This document shows, one piece after another, positions 1 through 6,837 of a stretch of DNA of 8,182 nucleotides. The translations under genes and the position numbers were made by a program. Below the pieces are notes generated by a model. That model was not told the DNA's origin. It saw only the letters and a list, made by a program, of their open reading frames with translations, and did no database searches. Numbering within the stretch: position 1 is the first letter of the stretch; each line of letters opens with the position of its first letter. Source of the DNA: Phycisphaerales bacterium (GTDB lineage: Bacteria; Planctomycetota; Phycisphaerae; Sedimentisphaerales; Anaerohalosphaeraceae); contig DRGS01000200.1 of the NCBI GenBank assembly GCA_011053245.1, forward strand, positions 1 through 8,182, in the 5' to 3' direction.

Positions 1-19
1 AGATGTGTATAAGAGACAG
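1..19 (+). other. Tn5/Nextera mosaic-end adapter remnant
   Basis: The first 19 bases are AGATGTGTATAAGAGACAG, the complete Tn5 mosaic end used in Nextera tagmentation libraries. It sits exactly at the contig edge, so it is untrimmed library adapter and not genomic sequence. It matters for annotation because it supplies an in-frame TAA at positions 10-12, which makes the first gene look as though it starts inside the window. Confidence 0.97.
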
Positions 20-2766
20 GTAATGTGTATTTAAGAGAAGTTTATCGAACACAGACGGGCAAGCTGTTTGCAAGTTCGTCCGGCGGGGCGTATCAGGTGT
101 TGCTGGATGTCGTTGAAAAGGAAAACTATATTACGTTTGAGATAGTGGATCTTGTTGGTTTTGACCCTGCTACGGATGTCAAGCTGCGATTTGATATCCG
201 CCCGTCAATATCGTCGGCGACATACTCCGGGGCGGTGCCGGCGATTTACAGCAGCGAGGTCGGTGTTGGTGTGTTGTCGCTCGATTGGATGACGTGGGCG
301 ATGGGGCACTTCGGCGTTGAGTGGCGTTATCTGTGGCATCGTGAAGATAGCGCATCGGATCCCATCGGAGGATTCGCGATCTTTGCATGTCCGGGCGAGC
401 AGACGCTTGAGACGATAGGGCAGATCGAACAAGCTGAGGGTTTGCCGCATCCGGTTTACGACGGGCAGTACGCCAAGATCAATAATGACGTAGCGCGTAT
501 GTCCGAGATGTATGTCGGGTTTAACGGCGATATGGAAAAACTCCGGGCTGTCGATTATTGTCAGCAGGGGGGTATCGGTGTTTTCTATCTTCCGCAGGGC
601 GTGTGGGAGGGTAGCAGTGCATATACGGTTAATACGAGTAACTGGCCCAACGGCAAGGATAGCCTTCGCGATTTTTCCGATCTGCTCTGGAGCAAGAGCA
701 TGCTTTTGGGGATACATACGGGAAGCTGTTCACTTAAGGGATCGGACCCTGTTTATGTCAGGCCCATTCCCGATCCTCGATTGGCAAGCTGGGGCAAAGG
801 CACACTATCGGCAAGTATATCTTCTTCGGACGGAACGATTTATTTTATTCCGGATGCCGATACGGTTATTCCTACGAATACGGATAAGCGGCATGGGATA
901 AGGCCGCCTGTTTATCAGACGATCTGGGGTTGGGAAAAAATTCAGATCGGCAATGAGGTTATCAAGGTCGGCTCGTATGATGACAGCGGTGTTCCGTGGG
1001 TTCTTAGCGGATGCAGCAGGGGACAGGACGGTACTTCCTCGTCAAGTCATAGCAGCAGCGATGATGTTAAGGGGCTGCTGACGGTTTACAACCATCTTGC
1101 GGTCGATCCGGACAGTACGCTTTTGCAGGAGGTGGCCGATAAGATGTCGGACCTGGTTAACTACTGCAATATCGGGCGGTTGAGTTTCGATGCCCTGGAG
1201 ACCATCGAGTGCGGCGGACGCTGGGGGATGAATAAATTTATGGCAAAGGTGTACGAAGGTTTTGATCATTATGTGGCGACGGACAGTTCAAGCGGGCTGC
1301 CCCAGTACGAATGGTATGTCGCATCGTTTGCAAATAACGGTGAACCGATGCATTTTTATCCCAAGAGGTATTTTGAGGGCTATCTTATAGGTGGAGCTGA
1401 TGAGAATTTTGTTCCGGAGGGCCTTGGTGCGATAACATTTAGAAAAGACAGCCGCAATGGCGGGTGGCATGCTTCGACGCCGGATGAGTGGCAGTGGTGG
1501 CTTGCCAAGGCGGCAGCTTATGACGCGACTTACTGGTTCTGGTCCTCGGTTGATGAACTCGACAGCAATGGCCAGACCGGTGAGATACTCGATATATGCA
1601 AAAAATGGGAAAGAGCCAAGATGATGCGTGTCTTTACCCAGGCACAAAGAGAGCAGATGAAAGATTACGATACTACTTTTCGTTTGACTTCATCTAACGC
1701 CTATGATCACAACTGGCAAGTTACACCCACGAAGGTCGCCACCGATTTCGCAAAGGCCGACGGTTCTTCAATAAGCATTAATAATCCCTACTCCAATCAG
1801 TCCTTGCGTTTCGAGGCGAGGGTTCTGCCGTATTATGATCACGCCGACAGTTCAAATATCGAGTTGCTACCTTCAGGCGTAGGGGACTTTTCAATTGATT
1901 CGGGACTGTCCGTTTCGCAAAATGGCCAGGAATGGACTTTTACTTCATCAAGTTCTTCACCGAAGCAGGCCAATTGGAGTATTCCCGTAACCGATTTTTC
2001 TTATCACAGAGGTGTAGGTCTCTGGGTAAACGGTAATAATCAGGGCGGATATTTCTATGCTGAATTATCCTCCGGGAACCAAAGGCACTATATTGTACCC
2101 AACGACTTTACCGGCTGGAAATATGTCGAGATACCCGACTTCGAGATGGCGGACTATTATTACCGCGACTTCCTTTATAATAAGTTCCAGAACCCGTACA
2201 CCACGATCCGCCAGGGCTTTAGATACCATGCGATAGATACGATCTCGTTCGGTATTACCGATGTACCCTCCGGCAATACCGCTTCGATTACAATAAAACA
2301 AGCCAGAGCTATGTCTGAGAAAAACGAGCAGTTGACGGACCTGCAATTATCAACAGGTGCCGGTTTCTTGAGCGTAAGCGGTTCGGTCGACAGTGGTGAT
2401 TATATCGTTTACGAAGGCGGCAGTTCTGTAGATGTACTTGGCCCGAACCGTAATTTAGTAAAAAGCCTGGCAGCTTCGACATTCGGCTGGACCAAACCGA
2501 CAGGTGTTTCGAATGTAACGGTAAACTGTTCGTCGCCCAACAAGCCATGGCTCAAAGTTAACTTCAAGACGCTTGGCACACCGTTTAATTTCCCCAATCC
2601 CATGGACCCAGACCTCGATGACAGCGGTGTGATCGGAATTGAGGATTTTGGCTTGGTTGCGGAAAACTGGCACAAAGAGCGAGTGAATCTCGTCGGCGAT
2701 CTTGACCTAAATGGCACAGTAAACTTTACTGACATTGCCATTATGGCATCGAGATGGCTTGACTGA
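20..2766 (+). CDS. Glycoside-hydrolase-like secreted protein with C-terminal dockerin-like module (5' partial)
   Basis: The reading frame is open from the adapter edge to the stop at 2764-2766, at least 913 residues (numbered here from the GTG at 25). That GTG has no ribosome binding site and no signal peptide follows it, so the true start is missing. Residues about 25-125 look like an N-terminal beta domain. About 145-545 resemble a TIM-barrel hydrolase: L-G-I-H-T near 228, S-F-D-A-L-E at 387-392 and W-F-W-S-S-V-D-E-L-D at 504-513 hold acidic candidates for catalysis. Near 300-350 an inserted beta segment carries I-G-N-E-V-I and C-S-R-G-Q-D-G-T. About 615-765 looks like a carbohydrate-binding jelly roll (D-F-T-G-W-K-Y-V near 694). 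Residues 863-911 form two dockerin-like calcium repeats. I recognise the type from marine polysaccharide-degrading bacteria but cannot give a GH family or substrate. The product is presumably exported. Confidence 0.75.
2611..2757 (+). other. Dockerin-like module (two calcium-binding repeats)
   Basis: This is the C-terminal part of the hydrolase-like gene. Repeat 1 begins at D863 with D865, S867, G868, I870 and D874, and ends in N-W. Repeat 2 begins at D892 with D894, N896, G897, V899 and D903, and ends in R-W. Both follow the dockerin F-hand spacing D-x-(D/N)-x-(D/N/S)-G-x-(I/V)-x-x-x-D. Known dockerins bind cohesins in cellulosomes. Planctomycetes often carry such modules without an obvious scaffoldin, and no cohesin is seen in this window, so the partner is unknown. 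Confidence 0.85.
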
Positions 2767-2776
2767 CTGTCGTATC

Positions 2777-2800
2777 AAAAAGAATCCCGGATTCGTTTTT
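2777..2800 (+). terminator. Rho-independent terminator of the hydrolase-like gene
   Basis: A short hairpin starts 15 bases after the stop codon. Arms GAATC (2782-2786) and GATTC (2790-2794) enclose a three-base loop, followed by G and TTTTT (2796-2800). The A-run before the stem can pair with the T-run. The stem is short, so strength is uncertain, but position and T-run fit a terminator. Confidence 0.6.
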
Positions 2801-2918
2801 GTTTATACAATTTCGCTAACATACATGCTCTCCTGATTTGCGATAAGGTAAAACGACATTTTAACAAGATTTTGGATAACCGCAAGGGAATTCATGGAAT
2901 ATATGCACCAAAAACCAC

Positions 2919-2949
2919 AAAAAAGGCCGAGCTATATTACCCGGCCTTT
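2919..2949 (-). terminator. Terminator of cassette 1 (repeated type)
   Basis: An 8-bp GC-rich stem, AAAGGCCG (2922-2929) with CGGCCTTT (2942-2949), surrounds a 12-base loop. Read on the minus strand it is followed by six T (2924-2919), 21 bases past the stop of the membrane-protein gene. It matches the hairpin at 4882-4912 at 28 of 31 positions. Read on the plus strand it may also back up the terminator of the convergent hydrolase gene. Confidence 0.85.
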
Positions 2950-2970
2950 ATATTGGTCTTGAAATGATAA

Positions 2971-4218
2971 TTATTCTACAGGTCGAGGTTGGCCCTTATT
3001 GCTGTAAATGACACAGGATGAACTGCCGTCGATTTCTCGAAACATCACTATCCAGTCAATGATCATTTGTTTGTCTTTAGCCTGAATGGTGCAGGGCACT
3101 ACGGGACCAATCTTGCTTTCGTAAATTTGACCCATTTCAAGAAGTTCAGATGGTCCATCATTGAGTCCAAGATTGGATATAAGAATTTCGTCGCTCCATT
3201 TGGCTGTCATGGGAATTAATTTGCGAATCTTATCTAAGTCTTGTTCATACATTGCCTGCCAAAGTTCTTCTATTATTTTATAGCACGCCTGTTCCTGAGT
3301 GAGCCCTTCTGCATCCATACCATACTCCGGATCGTTAAGTGGTGTATTAACGGCTATGATCTTGCTTGAATCCGGCAAGTCAATTTCAAATATGTCATCT
3401 GGAAGCTCTTCATAATATACGATCTTCCAGATGTTGATATTTGGCTCTCCTTCATGGCTATCGCTTCGATTCCATTGCTTGATACTGATCAACAGCTTGC
3501 TCTCGGCATCAAATTCAATTTCCCATGATCTGTTATTCTCTGGCTCGCCACCCTTTACAAAAATTCGCTCCTTTCCGGTTTCAGCATTCATACCATAGAG
3601 TTCTGTCCATGTACTCGTATTATCCTTAAGATGCCTGAGCAGCTTGGAAGTTGGCCAGGGATCAATTTTCATCATATCACCCTGAATATCATAAGTGGTT
3701 CCATCAGCAAGTTGCACATAGGTCTGTAACTTGTTTCCTAAAATGATAATATTATCCTGACACATTATTTTTGTTGCGGAAGATCTTGAAAGCTCCTCAT
3801 CAGCCTGAGCCCACATCTCAAACTCGCCCAGAGATTCTGGAAGTTCCGGTAAATCCTCAACACCTTGCTCTTTGAAAAAGTCTTTCCATGATATGGAAAT
3901 CGTACCGGAGTAACGCATACCACGGTAATTCTTCATTGCTTCAATAGACTGTTCAATCGCCCAAACAGGGGTTGCTGCCCTATCAATTAGATTTACCGCC
4001 ATGCCTAAGCCGATAACAATCACTGCCGCAGTTGCGAATTTTGTCATTTTGTTATTCATAATTAGTCTCCATGTATTTGACTGATGAGCATTTGTTTTTA
4101 TGCCTTCAGCACGATCCATTTGGTCAAGCAGGTCGTTTAATACAGCCTTGCTGACCTCTGGATTCGTTTTGATCTTTGTGTTTTTAATTGTTTTTCTTAT
4201 ATTGTCTGTCGATCTCAT
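2971..4218 (-). CDS. Single-pass membrane regulator with LolA/RseB-like region, partner of ECF sigma 1 (putative anti-sigma)
   Basis: The product is 415 aa. Its ATG overlaps the stop of the upstream sigma gene by four bases (ATGA at 4218-4215), with GAGG eight bases before it, so the two are probably translationally coupled. Residues 1-58 are charged and presumably cytoplasmic, about 61-77 form one membrane helix, and P-V-W-A follows at 84-87. About 85-287 are beta-rich and resemble the LolA/RseB fold seen in many planctomycetal 'outer membrane lipoprotein-sorting' annotations. About 306-415 could be an NTF2-like domain. The gene order (sigma, then membrane protein) and the cytoplasm-membrane-sensor layout suggest an anti-sigma factor, but no zinc-binding H-x-x-x-C-x-x-C motif is visible, so this is inference. 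A second start is possible at M54 (4059). The closest relative in the window is the product at 5007-6227. Confidence 0.8.
   Translation of the reverse strand: MRSTDNIRKTIKNTKIKTNPEVSKAVLNDLLDQMDRAEGIKTNAHQSNTWRLIMNNKMTKFATAAVIVIGLGMAVNLIDRAATPVWAIEQSIEAMKNYRGMRYSGTISISWKDFFKEQGVEDLPELPESLGEFEMWAQADEELSRSSATKIMCQDNIIILGNKLQTYVQLADGTTYDIQGDMMKIDPWPTSKLLRHLKDNTSTWTELYGMNAETGKERIFVKGGEPENNRSWEIEFDAESKLLISIKQWNRSDSHEGEPNINIWKIVYYEELPDDIFEIDLPDSSKIIAVNTPLNDPEYGMDAEGLTQEQACYKIIEELWQAMYEQDLDKIRKLIPMTAKWSDEILISNLGLNDGPSELLEMGQIYESKIGPVVPCTIQAKDKQMIIDWIVMFREIDGSSSCVIYSNKGQPRPVE
4033..4082 (-). repeat. 50-nt conserved block, copy 1, with internal Shine-Dalgarno and ATG
   Basis: This block matches 6060-6109 at 48 of 50 positions, mismatching only at 4065 and 4078, while the flanking coding sequence has diverged strongly. 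On the minus strand it encodes S-N-T-W-R-L-I-M-N-N-K-M-T-K-F-A and contains GGAGA (4070-4066), a six-base spacer and an in-frame ATG (4059-4057). That is a well-formed ribosome binding site inside the gene. Starting there would give a 362-residue product that begins just before the membrane helix. Confidence 0.8.
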
Positions 4219-4760
4219 TTTATTACCTCGCTTTTTAATATTGACCGCAGTTTATCCAGTCCGTACCGGTATCTGCTCAAAGCGGTTTTTGTTGAGGTTT
4301 GCTGCAATTTTGCGATATCTCTGAACTTCATTGCTCCTTGTATACGCAAAACTACCGCCTCTGACTGCTCAAAGGGAAGCTGTGCCATCGCACTGCAAAC
4401 CTGCTGGAACTGCTCATCATAGATGATCCACTCGTCGGGACGTCTCATGCCTGAAACGGGCGGGTCAATTTCATCGAGACCTACCGTTTTCTGCCGGGAC
4501 ATCGTTCTGTTGATGTTACGGGCTTTGTTCGCGACGCATGTTGTAAGGTATCCTCTAAGGCTTCCGGTAAGAGTAAAGCTGGCTGCGGAAGCTGCAAATG
4601 CGATAAATACCTCATGCACCACATCTTCGGCGAGACCTCTTTCTCTTAAAAGCCCGGCTGCGATACGCAAGAGATCGTCTCTGTACTTTTCATAGATCGC
4701 CCGCAAGGCGTCCTTACTGCCACGTCTTAACTTCCATACGAGTAGCTTATCTTCCAGCAC
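4215..4760 (-). CDS. ECF RNA polymerase sigma factor 1
   Basis: A 181-aa sigma-70 family factor of the extracytoplasmic-function type, which directs RNA polymerase to a small set of promoters. Sigma region 2 spans about 20-85, with A-E-D-V-V-H-E-V-F at 44-52 and L-R-G-Y-L at 68-72. Region 4 spans about 120-175, with L-P-F-E-Q-S-E-A-V-V at 128-137 and a helix-turn-helix ending in R-Y-R-Y-G-L-D-K-L-R-S. The start is GTG at 4760-4758, chosen because GAGGA (4771-4767) lies six bases upstream and because the length and N-terminus then match sigma 2. The stop overlaps the ATG of the membrane-protein gene. Target promoters are unknown. Autoregulation is possible, because the upstream element is shared with the second cassette. 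Confidence 0.93.
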   Translation of the reverse strand: MLEDKLLVWKLRRGSKDALRAIYEKYRDDLLRIAAGLLRERGLAEDVVHEVFIAFAASAASFTLTGSLRGYLTTCVANKARNINRTMSRQKTVGLDEIDPPVSGMRRPDEWIIYDEQFQQVCSAMAQLPFEQSEAVVLRIQGAMKFRDIAKLQQTSTKTALSRYRYGLDKLRSILKSEVIK

Positions 4761-4785
4761 TTCAAATCCTCAAAAAACCGCTTAA

Positions 4786-4824
4786 CGACCGTCACTTATA
4801 CAACACCAAAGGGGGCTGTTTTAC
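4786..4824 (-). promoter_or_regulatory. Promoter-like element upstream of ECF sigma 1
   Basis: On the minus strand the -35-like TAAAAC (4823-4818) is followed after 17 bases by the -10-like TATAAG (4800-4795), then GACGGTCG ending at 4786. The start codon lies 25 bases further on. The element has the same 39-base length as the one before ECF sigma 2 (6799-6837), which shares AAAAC, GCCCC, TATA-x-G and AC-x-GTCG. The AAC in the -35 resembles many ECF promoters. The call rests on the two-copy comparison only. Confidence 0.45.
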
Positions 4825-4881
4825 CTTAAGAAAAATAATTATTTATGAAATTTATGAGATTTTAACCTATTTTAAGCCAAT

Positions 4882-4912
4882 AAAAAAGGCCGAGCTGAAT
4901 TGCCCGGCCTTT
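4882..4912 (-). terminator. Terminator of cassette 2 (repeated type)
   Basis: The stem AAAGGCCG (4885-4892) with CGGCCTTT (4905-4912) has a 12-base loop and, on the minus strand, six T (4887-4882). It is 28/31 identical to the hairpin at 2919-2949. It lies 94 bases past the stop of the second membrane-protein gene and just upstream of the cassette 1 promoter, so it should insulate the two cassettes. Confidence 0.8.
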
Positions 4913-5006
4913 GATCATAATGCAAAAACAATGTTATAAAAGTATTCTATTCCTTTTTTGCGGCTGCCCGGCCTTGCCAGTGTTACTTTACTTGTTTGAA
5001 TTCAAC
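4913..5006 (-). other. Spacer with a partial terminator-like copy
   Basis: These 94 bases lie between the stop of the second membrane-protein gene and its terminator. They contain TGCCCGGCCTT at 4965-4975, identical to 11 bases of the terminator's right arm (4901-4911), but no matching left arm. It may be a decayed or partial copy of the terminator. No gene is seen. Confidence 0.4.
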
Positions 5007-6227
5007 CTACTCTATTAAGCCGCCAGTGATTATATATCTTTTTGATTTTGTGTAATAGGCAATATACAGACTCCCCTCCCTGAAGTTGTCATCTCGCAAC
5101 TTGACCTCATATGGAACAACCCACTTAGAAGAACCATCTTCTTGATATGGTTCTTTGACGTCCACAACTTCTAAGCCACTAAGATGTTCATAGTGCTTAA
5201 TTTGTGGTTTGAAAATCTCATGTGGTAAAAAATCAAAAAACTTCTCCATTTCTTCATTTGCAAGTGCTTGAAAAATATCCAGTGATATTTCTTTAACTCT
5301 TGCTCTTTCCTTTTGCTGATCCTCTGGCAATTCTTTTTTACTTACAATGTATCCTTTTGAGTTTTCCTTTCTTTCCAAAGAGTTCAGTCCTTCATAATCA
5401 TCGGGTATGTTTGGTTCGAATAGACTTCTTTCAAATTCTATATTCCATTGAAACTGATCCATTGTGATTTCAAACTCAACCATTCCATCATGGGCAATGA
5501 ATTCCGCTTCGAGAAGAACCGGGAGATTTGTCTCGATATCAACCCATAGACGTGCTTGCATATTTTCAACGGGAAAATTAGCTGATAAAATAGCTGGATC
5601 GTTAACTTCGATACCTTCGACTACTATGTCGTTGATCGTCGTGCGACCAAGTTCTTCATATTCCAATGAAAAAAAGCGACTGACCATTTCTCTTGGTCCT
5701 TTGCCATTTGCCTCTTTGAACATTTTCTCGGTCAATTGTTGTCGAAAATATTTTTTCATATCAGGGAAAATACAAGTTACAGTTTTCTCGCTCAAAAGAG
5801 TATAGGTGCTTGAGTAAATATTGTTATCTTTATAGGAATCCAGCCGGCTGCCGTATTCTGATGAGTTGTAAATCATCGATATTGTTTCGACTACCTGGTC
5901 ATTGCTAGCGGTAATTTGCAAGTCCTTTCGTTGGCATGCAAAGGTACTAATATTCTGAACTTCTTGAGCAACCTCTGCCCAAACGACACTTGAGCCATCA
6001 ATCGAACCACCGAATTGATTGACTATTGCCATCGCCGCTAAAATTATAGCCGCCGCTGCTGCGAATTTTGTCATTTTGTTATTCATAATTATTCTCCATG
6101 TATTCGACTTCTGAGTTTGCGTGTTTTCTGCACGGGTTATCAGGTTGTCGATCCGCTGGTCCAGATTTGGGCTGGCGGTGGTTTTTAATTTGTTTTTAAT
6201 TTGTTTGTCTATATCTGCAAATTTCAT
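5007..6227 (-). CDS. Single-pass membrane regulator with LolA/RseB-like region, partner of ECF sigma 2 (putative anti-sigma)
   Basis: The product is 406 aa. Its ATG overlaps the sigma 2 stop by four bases (ATGA, 6227-6224), with GGAGAG about five bases before it. Residues 1-52 are charged and presumably cytoplasmic, about 54-70 form an alanine-rich membrane helix, and V-V-W-A-E follows at 81-85. About 85-280 look LolA/RseB-like: L-W-V-D-I-E-T-N-L-P-V at 227-237, then beta strands ending in F-E-P-N-I-P-D-D-Y, a pattern common in planctomycetal proteins annotated as LolA-type. About 310-406 resemble an NTF2-like domain. The N-terminal leader is nearly identical to that of the product at 2971-4218, but the rest is only distantly similar. 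An anti-sigma role is inferred from gene order and topology. It could instead be an envelope sensor with no direct sigma binding. M48 (6086) is a second plausible start. Confidence 0.8.
   Translation of the reverse strand: MKFADIDKQIKNKLKTTASPNLDQRIDNLITRAENTQTQKSNTWRIIMNNKMTKFAAAAAIILAAMAIVNQFGGSIDGSSVVWAEVAQEVQNISTFACQRKDLQITASNDQVVETISMIYNSSEYGSRLDSYKDNNIYSSTYTLLSEKTVTCIFPDMKKYFRQQLTEKMFKEANGKGPREMVSRFFSLEYEELGRTTINDIVVEGIEVNDPAILSANFPVENMQARLWVDIETNLPVLLEAEFIAHDGMVEFEITMDQFQWNIEFERSLFEPNIPDDYEGLNSLERKENSKGYIVSKKELPEDQQKERARVKEISLDIFQALANEEMEKFFDFLPHEIFKPQIKHYEHLSGLEVVDVKEPYQEDGSSKWVVPYEVKLRDDNFREGSLYIAYYTKSKRYIITGGLIE
6060..6109 (-). repeat. 50-nt conserved block, copy 2, with internal Shine-Dalgarno and ATG
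   Basis: Second copy of the block at 4033-4082, 48/50 identical. On the minus strand it holds GGAGA (6097-6093), a six-base spacer and an in-frame ATG (6086-6084), which is codon 48 of the membrane-protein gene. It encodes S-N-T-W-R-I-I-M-N-N-K-M-T-K-F-A, directly before the membrane helix. Confidence 0.8.
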
Positions 6228-6769
6228 AGTAACTCTCCATTTAAGAGGGATCGCAGTTTTTCAAGGCCATACCGGTATCGGCCTTGTACGGTGTTAATTG
6301 AAACGTCCTGGATAGATGCGATTGCCTTGAGTCTCAAGCTGCTGAAATGCCGCAGCAGGATTACTTCCCGCTGGTCATAAGGCAGTGCCGATAAAGCCCT
6401 TGCCAGATGCTGCTTTTGCTCGGTGGCGATAGCGGCTGAATCCGGCGAATCGCTCGTATCGATCTCTGGGAAATCCTGAGCGTCCAAGGATAGCTTAGGG
6501 TCATTCTTTTTCGAACGATACTGCTGGCGGGCAGCGTTGGCTACGGCTGAGAGGAGGTATCGCCTGAGGTTCTGTGTGATCTTCAAGGTTTCCTGCCGGG
6601 CGATTAGCTTTGCGAAAACATCGTGGACCGCATCTTCGGCTGACGTTTTATCATGTAAAAGAGCGCTGGCGAGACTGACGAGTTCATCCTTGTACAGAGC
6701 GTATATATCGCGCAGTACGCGGCAATCGCCACGGTTGAACCGCATCATCAGCAGTTTTTCATGCATCAT
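6224..6769 (-). CDS. ECF RNA polymerase sigma factor 2
   Basis: A 181-aa ECF sigma factor, paralogous to the one at 4215-4760. Region 2 spans about 20-85, with A-E-D-A-V-H-D-V-F at 44-52 and L-R-R-Y-L at 68-72. Region 4 spans about 120-175, with A-L-P-Y-D-Q-R-E-V-I-L-L and a C-terminal R-Y-R-Y-G-L-E-K-L-R-S. The frame extends to a TTG at 6772, but I place the start at the ATG at 6769, which gives the same length as sigma 1 and a nearly gapless alignment. The ATG at 6766 is also possible. Only a weak GAGA precedes it, so initiation may be inefficient. It is coupled to the membrane protein by ATGA overlap and is divergent from groEL. Confidence 0.93.
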   Translation of the reverse strand: MMHEKLLMMRFNRGDCRVLRDIYALYKDELVSLASALLHDKTSAEDAVHDVFAKLIARQETLKITQNLRRYLLSAVANAARQQYRSKKNDPKLSLDAQDFPEIDTSDSPDSAAIATEQKQHLARALSALPYDQREVILLRHFSSLRLKAIASIQDVSINTVQGRYRYGLEKLRSLLNGELL

Positions 6770-6798
6770 CAAATCTCGCTACTTCGCTAAAGAACAAT

Positions 6799-6837
6799 CG
6801 ACTGTCTACATATAGGATAAGGCAGGGGCCGTTTTTC
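6799..6837 (-). promoter_or_regulatory. Promoter-like element upstream of ECF sigma 2
   Basis: On the minus strand the -35-like AAAAAC (6836-6831) is followed after 16 bases by the -10-like TATATG (6814-6809), then GACAGTCG ending at 6799. The start codon is 29 bases downstream. The order, the 39-base length and the conserved AAAAC, GCCCC and AC-x-GTCG match the element at 4786-4824. Confidence 0.45.

Noticed and set aside
25..27. GTG as the start of the first gene
   Set aside because: It has no ribosome binding site or signal peptide, and the only upstream stop lies in adapter sequence. The gene is truncated by the contig edge.
205..717. Antisense open frame of 170 codons inside the hydrolase gene, and similar antisense frames up to 2741
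   Set aside because: They overlap a gene with clear domain patterns, have no recognisable motifs or ribosome binding sites, and look like codon-bias shadows.
6770..6772. TTG as the start of ECF sigma 2
   Set aside because: ATG at 6769 gives the same 181-aa length as the paralogue. The TTG has no better ribosome binding site.
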